Origin: Thomasclavelia sp.
GTDB lineage: Bacteria; Bacillota_I; Bacilli_A; Erysipelotrichales; Coprobacillaceae
Direction: 5' to 3'
Assembly: GCA_028749475.1 (NCBI GenBank)
Contig: JAQVWN010000007.1
Location: 21,208 to 85,207, forward strand
Length of the DNA stretch: 64,000 nucleotides
Shown: positions 16,795-24,277 of the stretch, one piece after another
Position numbering within the stretch: position 1 is the first letter of the stretch
Layout of the letters: every line of letters begins with the position of its first letter
Translations under genes and position numbers: made by a program
The notes under the pieces: model-generated
Seen by the model: only the letters and a program-made list of their open reading frames with translations
Databases searched by the model: none
Told to the model about the DNA's origin: nothing

Positions 16795-18006
16795 ATGAAA
16801 AGAGAAGACTGTATATATGTTGGTATAGACCTACATAAAGAGACACATACAGCAGTGATACTTAATTGCTTTAATAAGAAATTGGGAGAGATAACATTTA
16901 ACAATATCCCATCTGATTACTCTAAACTTCTAAAAAAGGTTAATAAGTGCTGTCCTGATGATAAAGAGGTTGTCTATGGACTGGAGAATGTTTATGGATA
17001 TGGTAGAACTCTAGCCGTATGGCTACTAGAAAGAAACTGTATAGTTAAAGATGTTAATCCATCCGTATCTAATAGACAAGCAAAGCATAGGGGAGCGATG
17101 TATAAAAAGAGTGATCGTGATGATGCACAGGCTATAGCACTAGCTACTATTAATCTATTAGATACTCTTCCTAATGCACATCCGGATGAAGGATATTGGG
17201 CACTCAGTTTACTTGTTCATCGTAGAGATAACATCATGAGACAGAGGATACGATTGGTGAATCAACTTCATGAACAACTGTGTATGGCATATCCGGAATA
17301 TAAGACCTTCTTTTGTGATATAGGTAGACCCACAGCACTGTACTTTTGGAGGAAGTATCCATCAAGAAGATACCTACAAGAAATGAGTGCAGAAGAGTTG
17401 TCAAAAGACCTAAAAGAGATAAGCCATAACAGAGTCTCTGTTAAATCATGTGAGAGAATACTTGAATCTATAAAAGCAGATAAACTACCAGATAGTATCC
17501 ATCAAGAATCAAGAGATGCTGTAACGGTAGGAATAGTAGATGATCTGATGCATTATGATAAGCAGCTAAAGAGTGTAGAAGAAGAGATGGCAAGACTGTA
17601 TCATGCTATGAACTGTACATTAACCACTATTCCAGGAATTCATATCATAACCGCAGTAAAGATACTGTCTTGTATTGGAGATATTTATAGATTCTCTACT
17701 CCAAATAAACTGGCACAGTTTGCAGGGATAGCACCATTAAGACTGTCTTCAGCAGGCAAAGGTAAGGATATGGTACAGAAACAGGGGAATGGAAGACTAA
17801 GAGCTACAATGTACTTTCTAGCAATTCAGTCTATACAGACATCCGCAAAAGGTAAGGCAAGAAACCCTATATTCAGAGAATACTTCGATAAGAGAGTTAA
17901 AGAAGGTAAGAATAAGAAACAGATACTAATCTGTATCTCCAGAAGACTGATAAACATCATATATGGGATGTTAAAGAATGGAACAGAATACAGACTGGAG
18001 AGGTAA
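16795..18006 (+). CDS. IS110-family recombinase
   Basis: 403 residues with both IS110 domains. The N-terminal RuvC-like DEDD domain shows GIDLHKETH (Asp12), GLENVYG (Glu64) and KSDRDDAQA (Asp107-Asp110). The C-terminal Tnp_2-type domain shows TTIPGIHIITA and FAGIAPLRLSSAGKG, with a candidate catalytic Ser near 318-319. The length is normal (about 400) and all key residues are present, so the element may be active. It catalyses cut-and-rejoin insertion guided by the upstream RNA. Start: ATG 16795 with TTGGAG at a good distance. Confidence 0.92.
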   Translation: MKREDCIYVGIDLHKETHTAVILNCFNKKLGEITFNNIPSDYSKLLKKVNKCCPDDKEVVYGLENVYGYGRTLAVWLLERNCIVKDVNPSVSNRQAKHRGAMYKKSDRDDAQAIALATINLLDTLPNAHPDEGYWALSLLVHRRDNIMRQRIRLVNQLHEQLCMAYPEYKTFFCDIGRPTALYFWRKYPSRRYLQEMSAEELSKDLKEISHNRVSVKSCERILESIKADKLPDSIHQESRDAVTVGIVDDLMHYDKQLKSVEEEMARLYHAMNCTLTTIPGIHIITAVKILSCIGDIYRFSTPNKLAQFAGIAPLRLSSAGKGKDMVQKQGNGRLRATMYFLAIQSIQTSAKGKARNPIFREYFDKRVKEGKNKKQILICISRRLINIIYGMLKNGTEYRLER

Positions 18007-18291
18007 TCAAAAAAGGTATATTTAAGTGTTGAATATAGGTCAATATGTCCTCTGTAATCCACTTGATTAGAATATACAGGGGAATATAAGGTAGAGCCGA
18101 TAAACAAGCCCTAAAAGATAAAATCAAGGAATATAGAGCTAATTAGTAACACCAGTAGAGAAGAGACTCGAACTATGATAGAATCGGTATCAAAGAGAAC
18201 TGACAAAGAGAGTTTTTAAAAGATATCGTACATAGGTAATTAGAGAGGCAGAAGAAAACAGACTGCTTCACAAAACATAGAAACAAGAATC
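18007..18291 (+). other. right noncoding end of the IS110 element
   Basis: About 280 bases without a gene; higher G+C than neighbouring island DNA, no terminal inverted repeat seen. The right boundary probably lies just before the RNase tail. Confidence 0.5.
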
Positions 18292-18582
18292 GCTGTCAAG
18301 GGTGGTAGTGATAAAATACCAGATAAAGTAAAAAATATAGCAACTCAAGTAATTGATAATAATGGTTTAGCCCCAGAAGGATATAAAGGTGGTAAGATAT
18401 TTAATAATATGCCAAAAGAAGAAGGAGCACAGAAACTTCCGGAAGGCGTTACATATAAGGAATACGATGTTAATCCTTATGTGAAAGGTCAAAATAGAGG
18501 CATGGAAAGAATTGTAATAGGTGATGACGGCTCAGTTTGGTATACGAATGACCATTATTTTACATTTAAGAAATTGAAATGA
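18292..18582 (+). pseudogene. headless toxin tail: guanyl-specific RNase (barnase/RNase Sa type)
   Basis: About 96 codons in an open frame with no start codon or ribosome site, ending at TGA 18580-18582. The domain is a microbial RNase: YKGGKIFNN, then LPEGVTYKEYDVNP, RGMERIVIGDDG and YTNDHYFTF. The Glu (in YKEYD), Arg (in MERIV) and His (in NDHY) that form the active site of barnase/RNase Sa enzymes are all present, so the tip is intact. It lacks any secretion or body region; the IS110 element lies directly upstream. It is best read as a silent tip module, followed 15 bases later by its SUKH immunity gene. Confidence 0.75.
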
Positions 18583-18597
18583 TGAGGAGAAAAAATA

Positions 18598-19143
18598 ATG
18601 TATAAAGATAGTATAGAATTACTTAAAAAAAATAATGTAACGTTCGAAAAAGGCTTGAGTGCTGATGAAATACTACAAATCGAAAAGCAATATGATATTT
18701 CTTTCCCGACGAGTTTACGAAAATTTTTAATGACTGAATTACCTGTATCAAAAGGATTTTATAATTGGAGAAATTTCGATATAGAAAATATTAAATATAT
18801 CAAGAATATGATTAAGCAGCCAATACAATATATTAATGATATGCCACAAGAAATTTATTGGTGTGAGGATTGGGGAAAAGAACCGGAAAATTTGGAGAGT
18901 TTTAAAGATGAGGTTAAAAAAAGATTAGCGAAAGCACCAAAGTTAATTCCCATTTATTCACATAGATATATGCCTATGCTTGATAATGAAAACCCACCGA
19001 TAATATCAGTACATGGTGGAGATGTAATTTATATGGGGAAAGATTTATATGATTATTTTATGGTAGAATATGGCAGTAAGAAGCAAACGGAAATTAGTTT
19101 TAGCAGTATAAAATCAATACCTTTTTGGTCGGATATAATGTAG
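18598..19143 (+). CDS. SUKH (SMI1/KNR4) immunity protein
   Basis: 181 residues. The SUKH signature is visible: GLSADEILQIEKQYDISFP, then SLRKFL, and later PIYSHRYMPM, ISVHGGDVIYMGKDLYDYF and a closing hydrophobic helix. SUKH proteins are the commonest immunity partners of nuclease toxins, which suits the RNase tail 15 bases upstream. Ribosome site GATGAGGAGAAAA precedes ATG 18598. The protein should act in the cytoplasm by binding the RNase. It is intact although its toxin has no head, as expected when the cell must resist kin that carry the module. Confidence 0.8.
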   Translation: MYKDSIELLKKNNVTFEKGLSADEILQIEKQYDISFPTSLRKFLMTELPVSKGFYNWRNFDIENIKYIKNMIKQPIQYINDMPQEIYWCEDWGKEPENLESFKDEVKKRLAKAPKLIPIYSHRYMPMLDNENPPIISVHGGDVIYMGKDLYDYFMVEYGSKKQTEISFSSIKSIPFWSDIM

Positions 19144-19220
19144 GAAGTTTTTGATTGATGTTTTTTAATGAAAACTGAATATAATATATATGCAAAAAAG
19201 TATGGGACTCATAGATAAGA
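19144..19220 (+). other. spacer after the SUKH gene
   Basis: A+T-rich, no gene seen. It aligns loosely with the stretch before copy 1 of the structured element (shared GGGACT and AGATA). Confidence 0.4.
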
Positions 19221-19412
19221 ACACAGCAAGTGTGACTACACTTGCTGTGTTTGTAATAGATGATATTCATGTTTTGAGATGGTAAGTTCTTTAAACAATC
19301 TCTTTCAAAAAGTATTAAGATTTGAGAGAATAATTGGTGTGTTGAAAGAGCGGTTGCAAAAGGAAGTGAAAGTAAAGAAATTGATCTTTACTTCCTGAAT
19401 AACTGCTTTTTT
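19221..19412 (+). repeat. structured intergenic element, copy 2
   Basis: A perfect 13-bp hairpin (19221-19233 with 19238-19250, loop GACT), then the linker block from 19307, then stem AGCGGTT (19349-19355) with AACTGCT (19401-19407), one G-T pair, with inner AGGAAGT/ACTTCCT and a T7 run. Compared with copy 1 the stems are kept while loops vary. Confidence 0.6.
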
Positions 19413-19429
19413 TAAATATTAAAATCTAT

Positions 19430-19556
19430 GTTGATTGTTTTGTCAGTTAAATATGGAAGCAATGGGAAAATGTTGGAAATAGAAGCATTAGAAGATAGTG
19501 GTATACTAACAGATATCACGGAAGATGTAATGAAAGGAAAAATTAAAATTGATTAA
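19430..19556 (+). pseudogene. short headless toxin tail
   Basis: An open frame of about 41 codons reading VKYGSNGKMLEIEALED and ending KGKIKID at TAA 19554-19556. There is no ribosome site. It overlaps the start of the next gene, as a toxin end overlaps its immunity gene, so it is probably the leftover of a third toxin tip. Family not recognised. Confidence 0.45.
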
Positions 19557-20154
19557 AACAATAAAAGAATTAATAAAAGAACTACTAAAAGATCAACACT
19601 ATCGTATAATCGAAAGAGCTGATGAAATTGTGCTATATGGAGAAGATGAACCCTATCCAGAAGATTACATTAGTATTAAATCGTTTCTTGAGAAAAAAGA
19701 GTTTGTAGTATATGACGGGTGTCGCAATGTCAGATACATACTCTTTAAAACAAATGATGAAAATTTAGCAGCTATCTGTGGAGTTATTAAATATAAAAGA
19801 CTAGATGATAATCTAATCGACAGAGTAACTATGAAAAAAATAGCAGAGTGCGTAGAATCAGAAGGTGAACAACCTGCTTTATCATTCATTACAAACAATT
19901 TTAGTGATTCAGTTTATTCCGTAGGTGTAGAAGAATATGGAAAGATATCTTTAATAAAAAAAGATGACAAAATTGATATTAAATACTTGGGAAAATATAT
20001 TGTTAAGGATGAAATCATAAGAATAGCATATTCTGTATTTTATAACTATTGTTTAAAATTGAAATATATTAAATCTTATTATTATTCAAATGTAGAAAAG
20101 ATAAATAGTTATGTATCAATAGAGCAAGTATGCGAATGGTATATATTTTCTTAG
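19549..20154 (+). CDS. putative immunity protein (unknown family)
   Basis: 201 residues starting at TTG 19549, with AAAGGA about seven bases upstream, and overlapping the toxin tail before it. The protein is mixed alpha/beta, cytoplasmic, with no membrane helix and many Tyr, Ile and Lys residues. The 3' third and the bases after the stop are repeated, with a frameshift, at 22880-23206, so the gene has been duplicated within the array. Position and overlap say immunity; the family is unknown to me. Confidence 0.55.
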   Translation: MIKTIKELIKELLKDQHYRIIERADEIVLYGEDEPYPEDYISIKSFLEKKEFVVYDGCRNVRYILFKTNDENLAAICGVIKYKRLDDNLIDRVTMKKIAECVESEGEQPALSFITNNFSDSVYSVGVEEYGKISLIKKDDKIDIKYLGKYIVKDEIIRIAYSVFYNYCLKLKYIKSYYYSNVEKINSYVSIEQVCEWYIFS

Positions 20155-20325
20155 TAGGAAACATTTAAATAGTAACAAAGTATTTTATAATTTATATAAA
20201 TTATAAATAATTAGAGGAATAGTTAAATGAAATTCCTCCAATCTGTTAGATTTTTGTTCTAACTGTTGGAGGCACATCATAAATAACAATTCCTTTTTAT
20301 TTTTTTAGATTTTTTTATAAGCTTT
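20155..20325 (+). other. spacer with hairpin before the second toxin body
   Basis: No gene. The first 60 bases repeat those after the decayed immunity copy (near 23207-23260). It holds the hairpin at 20235-20272 and runs into the toxin body without start codon, promoter or ribosome site. Confidence 0.5.
20235..20272 (+). terminator. hairpin, possible terminator
   Basis: CCTCCAA (20235-20241) pairs with TTGGAGG (20266-20272), with an inner TTAG/CTAA pair. Its T run is weak and the base sequence also offers GAGGAAT/ATTCCTC just before, so it may be an alternative-fold structure. Confidence 0.45.
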
Positions 20326-22119
20326 GATAGTGTCTTTGATGATGATCTGTCACATGATACATATGGGCAAATGAGAACAGTTCATTATGAAAGAAAAGAT
20401 AAAGCACTTCAAAAAGTAAAAGAAAAGAATGAAAATCTAACAAACTATGCTAGTGGTATTCATAGTTTGTTAGAAGATAAAGAAGATGATTTTCATAAAG
20501 AGTTTAGTAGTGTATTAGAAGACTTATCAACAATGAATATCAATGATATAAAAATAGATAATTCATTGAATATTGAAGGTACAACAGCCTATACAGATTA
20601 TAGTGACTCTGGAGGCTATCAAGGAGCTTCCAATGGAAAAATAATACTAGTAAAGAATATTAAAAATAAAATAACATATGCCGATATCATGGCTAAAACC
20701 GACATGCTTGGTTTAAAAGATGAATTTAAGAAATATAAAGACAAACAAGAAAAGAAACTCGGTAAAAAGTATACTAGTGCTGAGATATTAAAACTAAAAC
20801 AAGAATGGTATAAAGCCGTAACAGATACTTCATTTGATCATACAGTATATACAGATGAATGGAGAGCTAATCTATCTAAAGTGCTAGATTTTATACCTGT
20901 AATTGGCGGAATTAAGAATATAGGAGAAGCAATTGCAGGTAAAAGTATTACAGGCGAACATCTAAGTAGTGGTGAAAGAGTAATGAATGCTGTCCTTGGA
21001 AGCGCATCTATAGCAGTAGATGCAATTACCCTAGGGCATGGCTCAGGTATTGTTGGAATAGCTAAGGTAGCTGCCAAAGAGACAATAGTTCGAGGAGCAA
21101 CTATGTTAGGAACTGAGGCAGTAAGTACGGGATTACAAAAACTAGGACTACCACCAGAAATAGCATTTGTGATATCATTAGGTATAACTATAGGAGCGGC
21201 GTATGTAGGAGGAAAGTTATACAGTAAATATGTAGGAGGTAATTATTCCTCACTTGGAAAGACATCAGTTGAAGATGGTGTCGAAAATAGTAAATATATA
21301 GGAAGTGAGTATTCAGCCTTTGGAGACATGTCACCCGAAGATGGTGCAAGATATAGTAAATATTGGGATGAAGTAGCTAGTGGAACTCATAATTTACCAG
21401 GCATGGATGCAGATGATTATGCTCGGTATGTAAAAGGAATTAATAGACTTGATGAAATAAAGATTAACAAGGCAGAAGGTTACTTTACACATCAAGAATT
21501 ACAAAAACAGAATATTCTAGAAGAATACTTAAACACAAGTAAAGCACATACCTCATTGTTAAATGAGGGTGGTAAATACTCTTCATTAGGAGGAATGTCA
21601 GATGTTGATGGAATTAAGTATAGTAATTGGATGAAGGTAAAAGAAGGAGAATTGAACACAGATTACGTTCAACTAGGGAAAAATTTAGCTGAAAAGATTA
21701 AATCTGATGGGTATCATGTTATAAGGGTAGAAGACGCAACGATTGCAAATGCGGATTGGTACGATATGGGATTTGATAAACCACCAATAGCCGAAGGAAC
21801 AACAGTCTTCACAGTACAAGCGGGGGACTATTCATATTCAAGAGTATATTTGGAAGGGTATAATAATCCAATGAGTAGTTTTATAGTAAGAACCGATGAT
21901 ATAAGTGGATTAAATGCAAATGAAATAGCTCAAAAATTAGCTTTACCACAAGTTCCTAATAAGATTGTAAGTGTTGAACTTCCACCAACTACACCAATTG
22001 AGGTTAGCATAACTGGTCCACAAGTTGATTGGGGCACAATTGGTGGTGATGTACAATTCGCAATTAAGGATGTAGACATAAATCCAAAATGGTTTACAAA
22101 TATCAAGGATTTAAAATAG
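20326..22119 (+). pseudogene. headless second toxin: same body, different tip
   Basis: From 20326 to 21574 it repeats the toxin body at 13530-14778, including the pre-toxin TG domain and the YSxxG repeats, but it lacks the first 36 codons needed for export. The frame is open upstream only to a TAA at 20284 without a start; the first ATG (20371) has no ribosome site. After the body comes a third YSSLGGMSDVDG repeat and a new tip of about 165 residues, with WYDMGFDKPPIAEGT, YSYSRVYLEGYNNP, LALPQVPNKIV and closing IGGDVQFAI. The Arg-rich strand and closing GGxxQ resemble the first tip, so a related NAD-using fold is possible. Probably a silent donor copy. Confidence 0.7.
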
Positions 22120-22132
22120 GGAGATTTATATT

Positions 22133-22450
22133 ATGGATAATAAAACACTAATAATTGATGATAAAAAAATAGAAATGGATTATACAATTCGGAAAAAGAT
22201 TGAATTCACTAATCAAATAGTTATATTAATTTATGATACGACTGTTATCGCAAACAATGTAATTTCATTCGATAAACAAGGGAAAGAGTTATGGAGAATC
22301 AATGATATATTAAACATAAAAAGACCAACAGGGAATGTAGATATTAAAAAAGAAGGAGAGAACATACTACTTGTATACTCGTCATTAGGAATGATATTTA
22401 AAATTGACATCGAAAAAAAGGAATTAATGGATAAAATATTTTCTAGATAA
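22133..22450 (+). CDS. immunity protein for the second toxin tip (putative)
   Basis: 105 residues, acidic/basic mixed, mainly beta strands (FTNQIVILIYDTTVIANNVI, then NILLVYSSLGMIFKID). It starts at ATG 22133, 13 bases after the headless toxin stop, behind GGGAGATT. No membrane segment. Family not recognised, but a small intact gene directly after a toxin tip is the normal place for its immunity partner. Confidence 0.6.
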   Translation: MDNKTLIIDDKKIEMDYTIRKKIEFTNQIVILIYDTTVIANNVISFDKQGKELWRINDILNIKRPTGNVDIKKEGENILLVYSSLGMIFKIDIEKKELMDKIFSR

Positions 22451-22511
22451 TATACCCAATTATGTCCTTAGTTTCAAATTTTTAGATTTTACTTTTGTAT
22501 TGTAACTCTAT
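22451..22511 (+). other. spacer
   Basis: No gene seen; A+T-rich. Confidence 0.4.
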
Positions 22512-22590
22512 GCTCACTCATAAAAATGCTGGGGGAATAATACATTTAGGACTAGCAGAAAAATACCATATAGAAGAAAAATTAATTTAA
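22512..22590 (+). pseudogene. remnant of another toxin end
   Basis: A short frame reading LTHKNAGGIIHLGLAEKYH and stopping at TAA 22588-22590, with no start and 13 bases before a decayed immunity gene. It is most simply the last 25 or so codons of a lost toxin tip. Confidence 0.4.
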
Positions 22591-22603
22591 AGGATGAAAC
22601 AGT

Positions 22604-22872
22604 ATGTCTTAAATTACCCAATTTATAAAAAATGCTGAAGGTTACATCATTTCAAAGAATATTCTATCTGGGAAAGTGAAGTTGAAATGATGTTTTAGAG
22701 AAAAATCCGTAAATGAACTTGATAATGGTTGGAATTTTTTCCTAGTATATCGATACTGATGATTATTTGAGTAGATCAAGCAAAATGAGTGTTTGTGATT
22801 TCAATACAGTAACTAATATTGAAGCAGTTATTTTATCTATTTACAATTTTGATATAGGAACAGATATTTAAA
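22604..22872 (+). pseudogene. decayed DUF2185-type immunity gene
   Basis: It starts with ATG behind AAAGGATG but has a stop at codon 3 and another later in the same frame. Around the stops it reads EGYIISKNILSGK and REKSVNELDNGWNFF, the signature of DUF2185 immunity proteins; after a frameshift it continues DDYLSRSSKMSVCDFNTVTN. At least two in-frame stops and one frameshift make it non-functional. Confidence 0.6.
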
Positions 22873-22879
22873 TAGTTAG

Positions 22880-23206
22880 AGAAAATGGTAAAATATTAAA
22901 TTGCAAAGATTTACGAGATGAGCAAGATACTTTATCATACATTACAAACAATTTTAGTGATTCAATTTATTCCGTAGGACTAGAAGAGCATGAGAAAATA
23001 TCTTTTATAAAAAAGATGATAAAATTGATATTAAATACCTAGGGAAATATATTGTTAAAGATGAAATTATAAGAATAGTATATTCTGTATTTTATAACTA
23101 TTGTTTAAAATTGAAATATATTAAATCTTATTATTATTCAAATGTAGAAAAGATAAATAGTTATGTATCAATAGAGCAGGTATGCGAATGGTATATATTT
23201 TCTTAG
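22880..23206 (+). pseudogene. decayed copy of the 19549 immunity gene
   Basis: From about 22921 it matches 19870-20154, with the last 190 bases nearly identical up to the same stop (CEWYIFS) and beyond. Where the intact gene has A7 (in ATAAAAAAAGATG) this copy has A6, giving a frameshift. The 5' half is missing or unrecognisable. Confidence 0.7.
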
Positions 23207-23309
23207 TAGAAAACATTTCAATAGTAATAAAGTATTTTATAATTTATATAGAATTTAGTTAGAACTATATTGATGGATAAAAAAACGTTCTGAAGGAAGA
23301 AGTTAATAT
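23207..23309 (+). other. spacer, partly repeated
   Basis: The first half repeats the bases after the intact copy at 20155-20215. No gene seen. Confidence 0.4.
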
Positions 23310-23366
23310 ATGTTCAATAGGACTAAAACATAGCCAAAGTATGCATACAAAAATGCGTACTTTTTT
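23310..23366 (+). terminator. terminator, right member of the pair bracketing the island
   Basis: Stem AAAGTATGCAT (23336-23346) with ATGCGTACTTT (23353-23363), one G-T pair, then TTTTTT. About 27 preceding bases also match those at 1869-1895. Confidence 0.8.
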
Positions 23367-23492
23367 CTGAATATTATGTTTATAATCAACAATATCCATA
23401 CATTTTAGGATAGTAAAATCACGTGTTTACGCCGTTTATCGTAAGGTGTTCATACTGAGACGTTTTCCTACTACCCCTGCCATGAAAAGATA

Positions 23493-23519
23493 AAACACGC
23501 ATAAATGCGTGTTTTTTTT
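23493..23519. terminator. terminator, usable on both strands
   Basis: AAACACGCAT (23493-23502) pairs with ATGCGTGTTT (23505-23514), followed by a T8 run on the plus strand and TTTT on the minus strand. It closes the island and the minus-strand VanZ-like gene. Confidence 0.85.
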
Positions 23520-23574
23520 ACGCTTTGGATATCAAAATGCGTACTTTCTTAAATTAGTATTTGAAATAATATAA

Positions 23575-24099
23575 TCAAACATTTTTTGAATCAATAACTG
23601 GTTGCTTAAGAAAAATCTTATTAATATATTTATCTAAATTCAAAAAAGTAAATAAATAACTACATCCTATTCCAACTATTCCGCCAACAACATTTAATAT
23701 GATGTCATCGATATCAACTATATGATTAGGAAAAGCTAAAGATATATCAACAATGTATTGCAAAACTTCAATACCTAATGAACATAATGCACAAATTATT
23801 ACACATCTGATAAAACTCAATTTTGTGAATTTTTTAAGCATAAAGCCAAGAGGCAGTAATAATAAAATATTACCAAATACTTGAATTGGATTATTAGATA
23901 TTGTTTGGATAATTGTTTTAAATGGTATGAGTTGAATATAATTAGGGGCCATTCCAATCTCTTGATAGAATTCATCAATACTACTATATGAACCTATGGT
24001 GATAGGAAATTGTGTAATTAAAACAATCCCTAATATATAAATTATAATAAGTATAAAGCCTAATATGTTTAATTGTTTTTTTTTAAATATATCTTTCAT
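23575..24099 (-). CDS. VanZ-like membrane protein
   Basis: 174 residues with four predicted membrane helices (about 12-30, 73-88, 96-117, 134-155). VanZ features are present: GNILLLLPLGFML, GIEVLQYI and DIDDIILNVVGG. VanZ-like proteins confer low-level teicoplanin resistance in one known case; most have unknown envelope functions. It stands alone on the minus strand between the toxin island and the phosphatase pair. Start at 24099 with AGGTGG just upstream on the minus strand. Confidence 0.8.
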   Translation of the reverse strand: MKDIFKKKQLNILGFILIIIYILGIVLITQFPITIGSYSSIDEFYQEIGMAPNYIQLIPFKTIIQTISNNPIQVFGNILLLLPLGFMLKKFTKLSFIRCVIICALCSLGIEVLQYIVDISLAFPNHIVDIDDIILNVVGGIVGIGCSYLFTFLNLDKYINKIFLKQPVIDSKNV

Positions 24100-24219
24100 C
24101 TCTAACCACCTTTTTGTCTGATTATACTTTACAGCAATAAATATACAACCTTAAATTATTAAAAAATATTACCCATATATTTAAGAATACTATTTATTAT
24201 CAAATGAATTATATATGGA

Positions 24220-24264
24220 TAAACTAAAATAGACATAGAAATTTAGAGACTTCTATGTCTATTT
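24220..24264 (-). terminator. terminator of the phosphatase/hydrolase pair
   Basis: AAATAGACATAGAA (24227-24240) pairs with TTCTATGTCTATTT (24251-24264), read on the minus strand and followed by TTTTAG. A second hairpin (24271-24282 with 24290-24301) overlaps the stop codon of the gene. Confidence 0.7.
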
Positions 24265-24277
24265 ATTTAAGAAGTTA

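Larger units (their letters stand above)
16520..18290 (+). mobile_element. IS110-family insertion sequence
   Basis: A recombinase gene with a long, relatively G+C-rich noncoding stretch before it (about 16520-16794) and about 280 noncoding bases after it, as in IS110-group elements, which have no long terminal inverted repeats. The exact ends cannot be fixed from one copy; the left end lies soon after the hairpin ending at 16518, and the right end before the RNase tail at 18292. It sits inside the toxin array, just upstream of a headless toxin module. Confidence 0.75.

Noticed and set aside
20371..22119. A normal second toxin gene starting at ATG 20371
   Set aside because: No ribosome site, the export head is missing, and the frame continues upstream without a start; the ATG is an internal codon of the copied body.
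23400..23480. Tyrosine-recombinase remnant on the minus strand (NTLR-stop-TA-stop-TR)
   Set aside because: It faintly resembles the HxLRHT box but has stops in the key places and no flanking similarity I can support.
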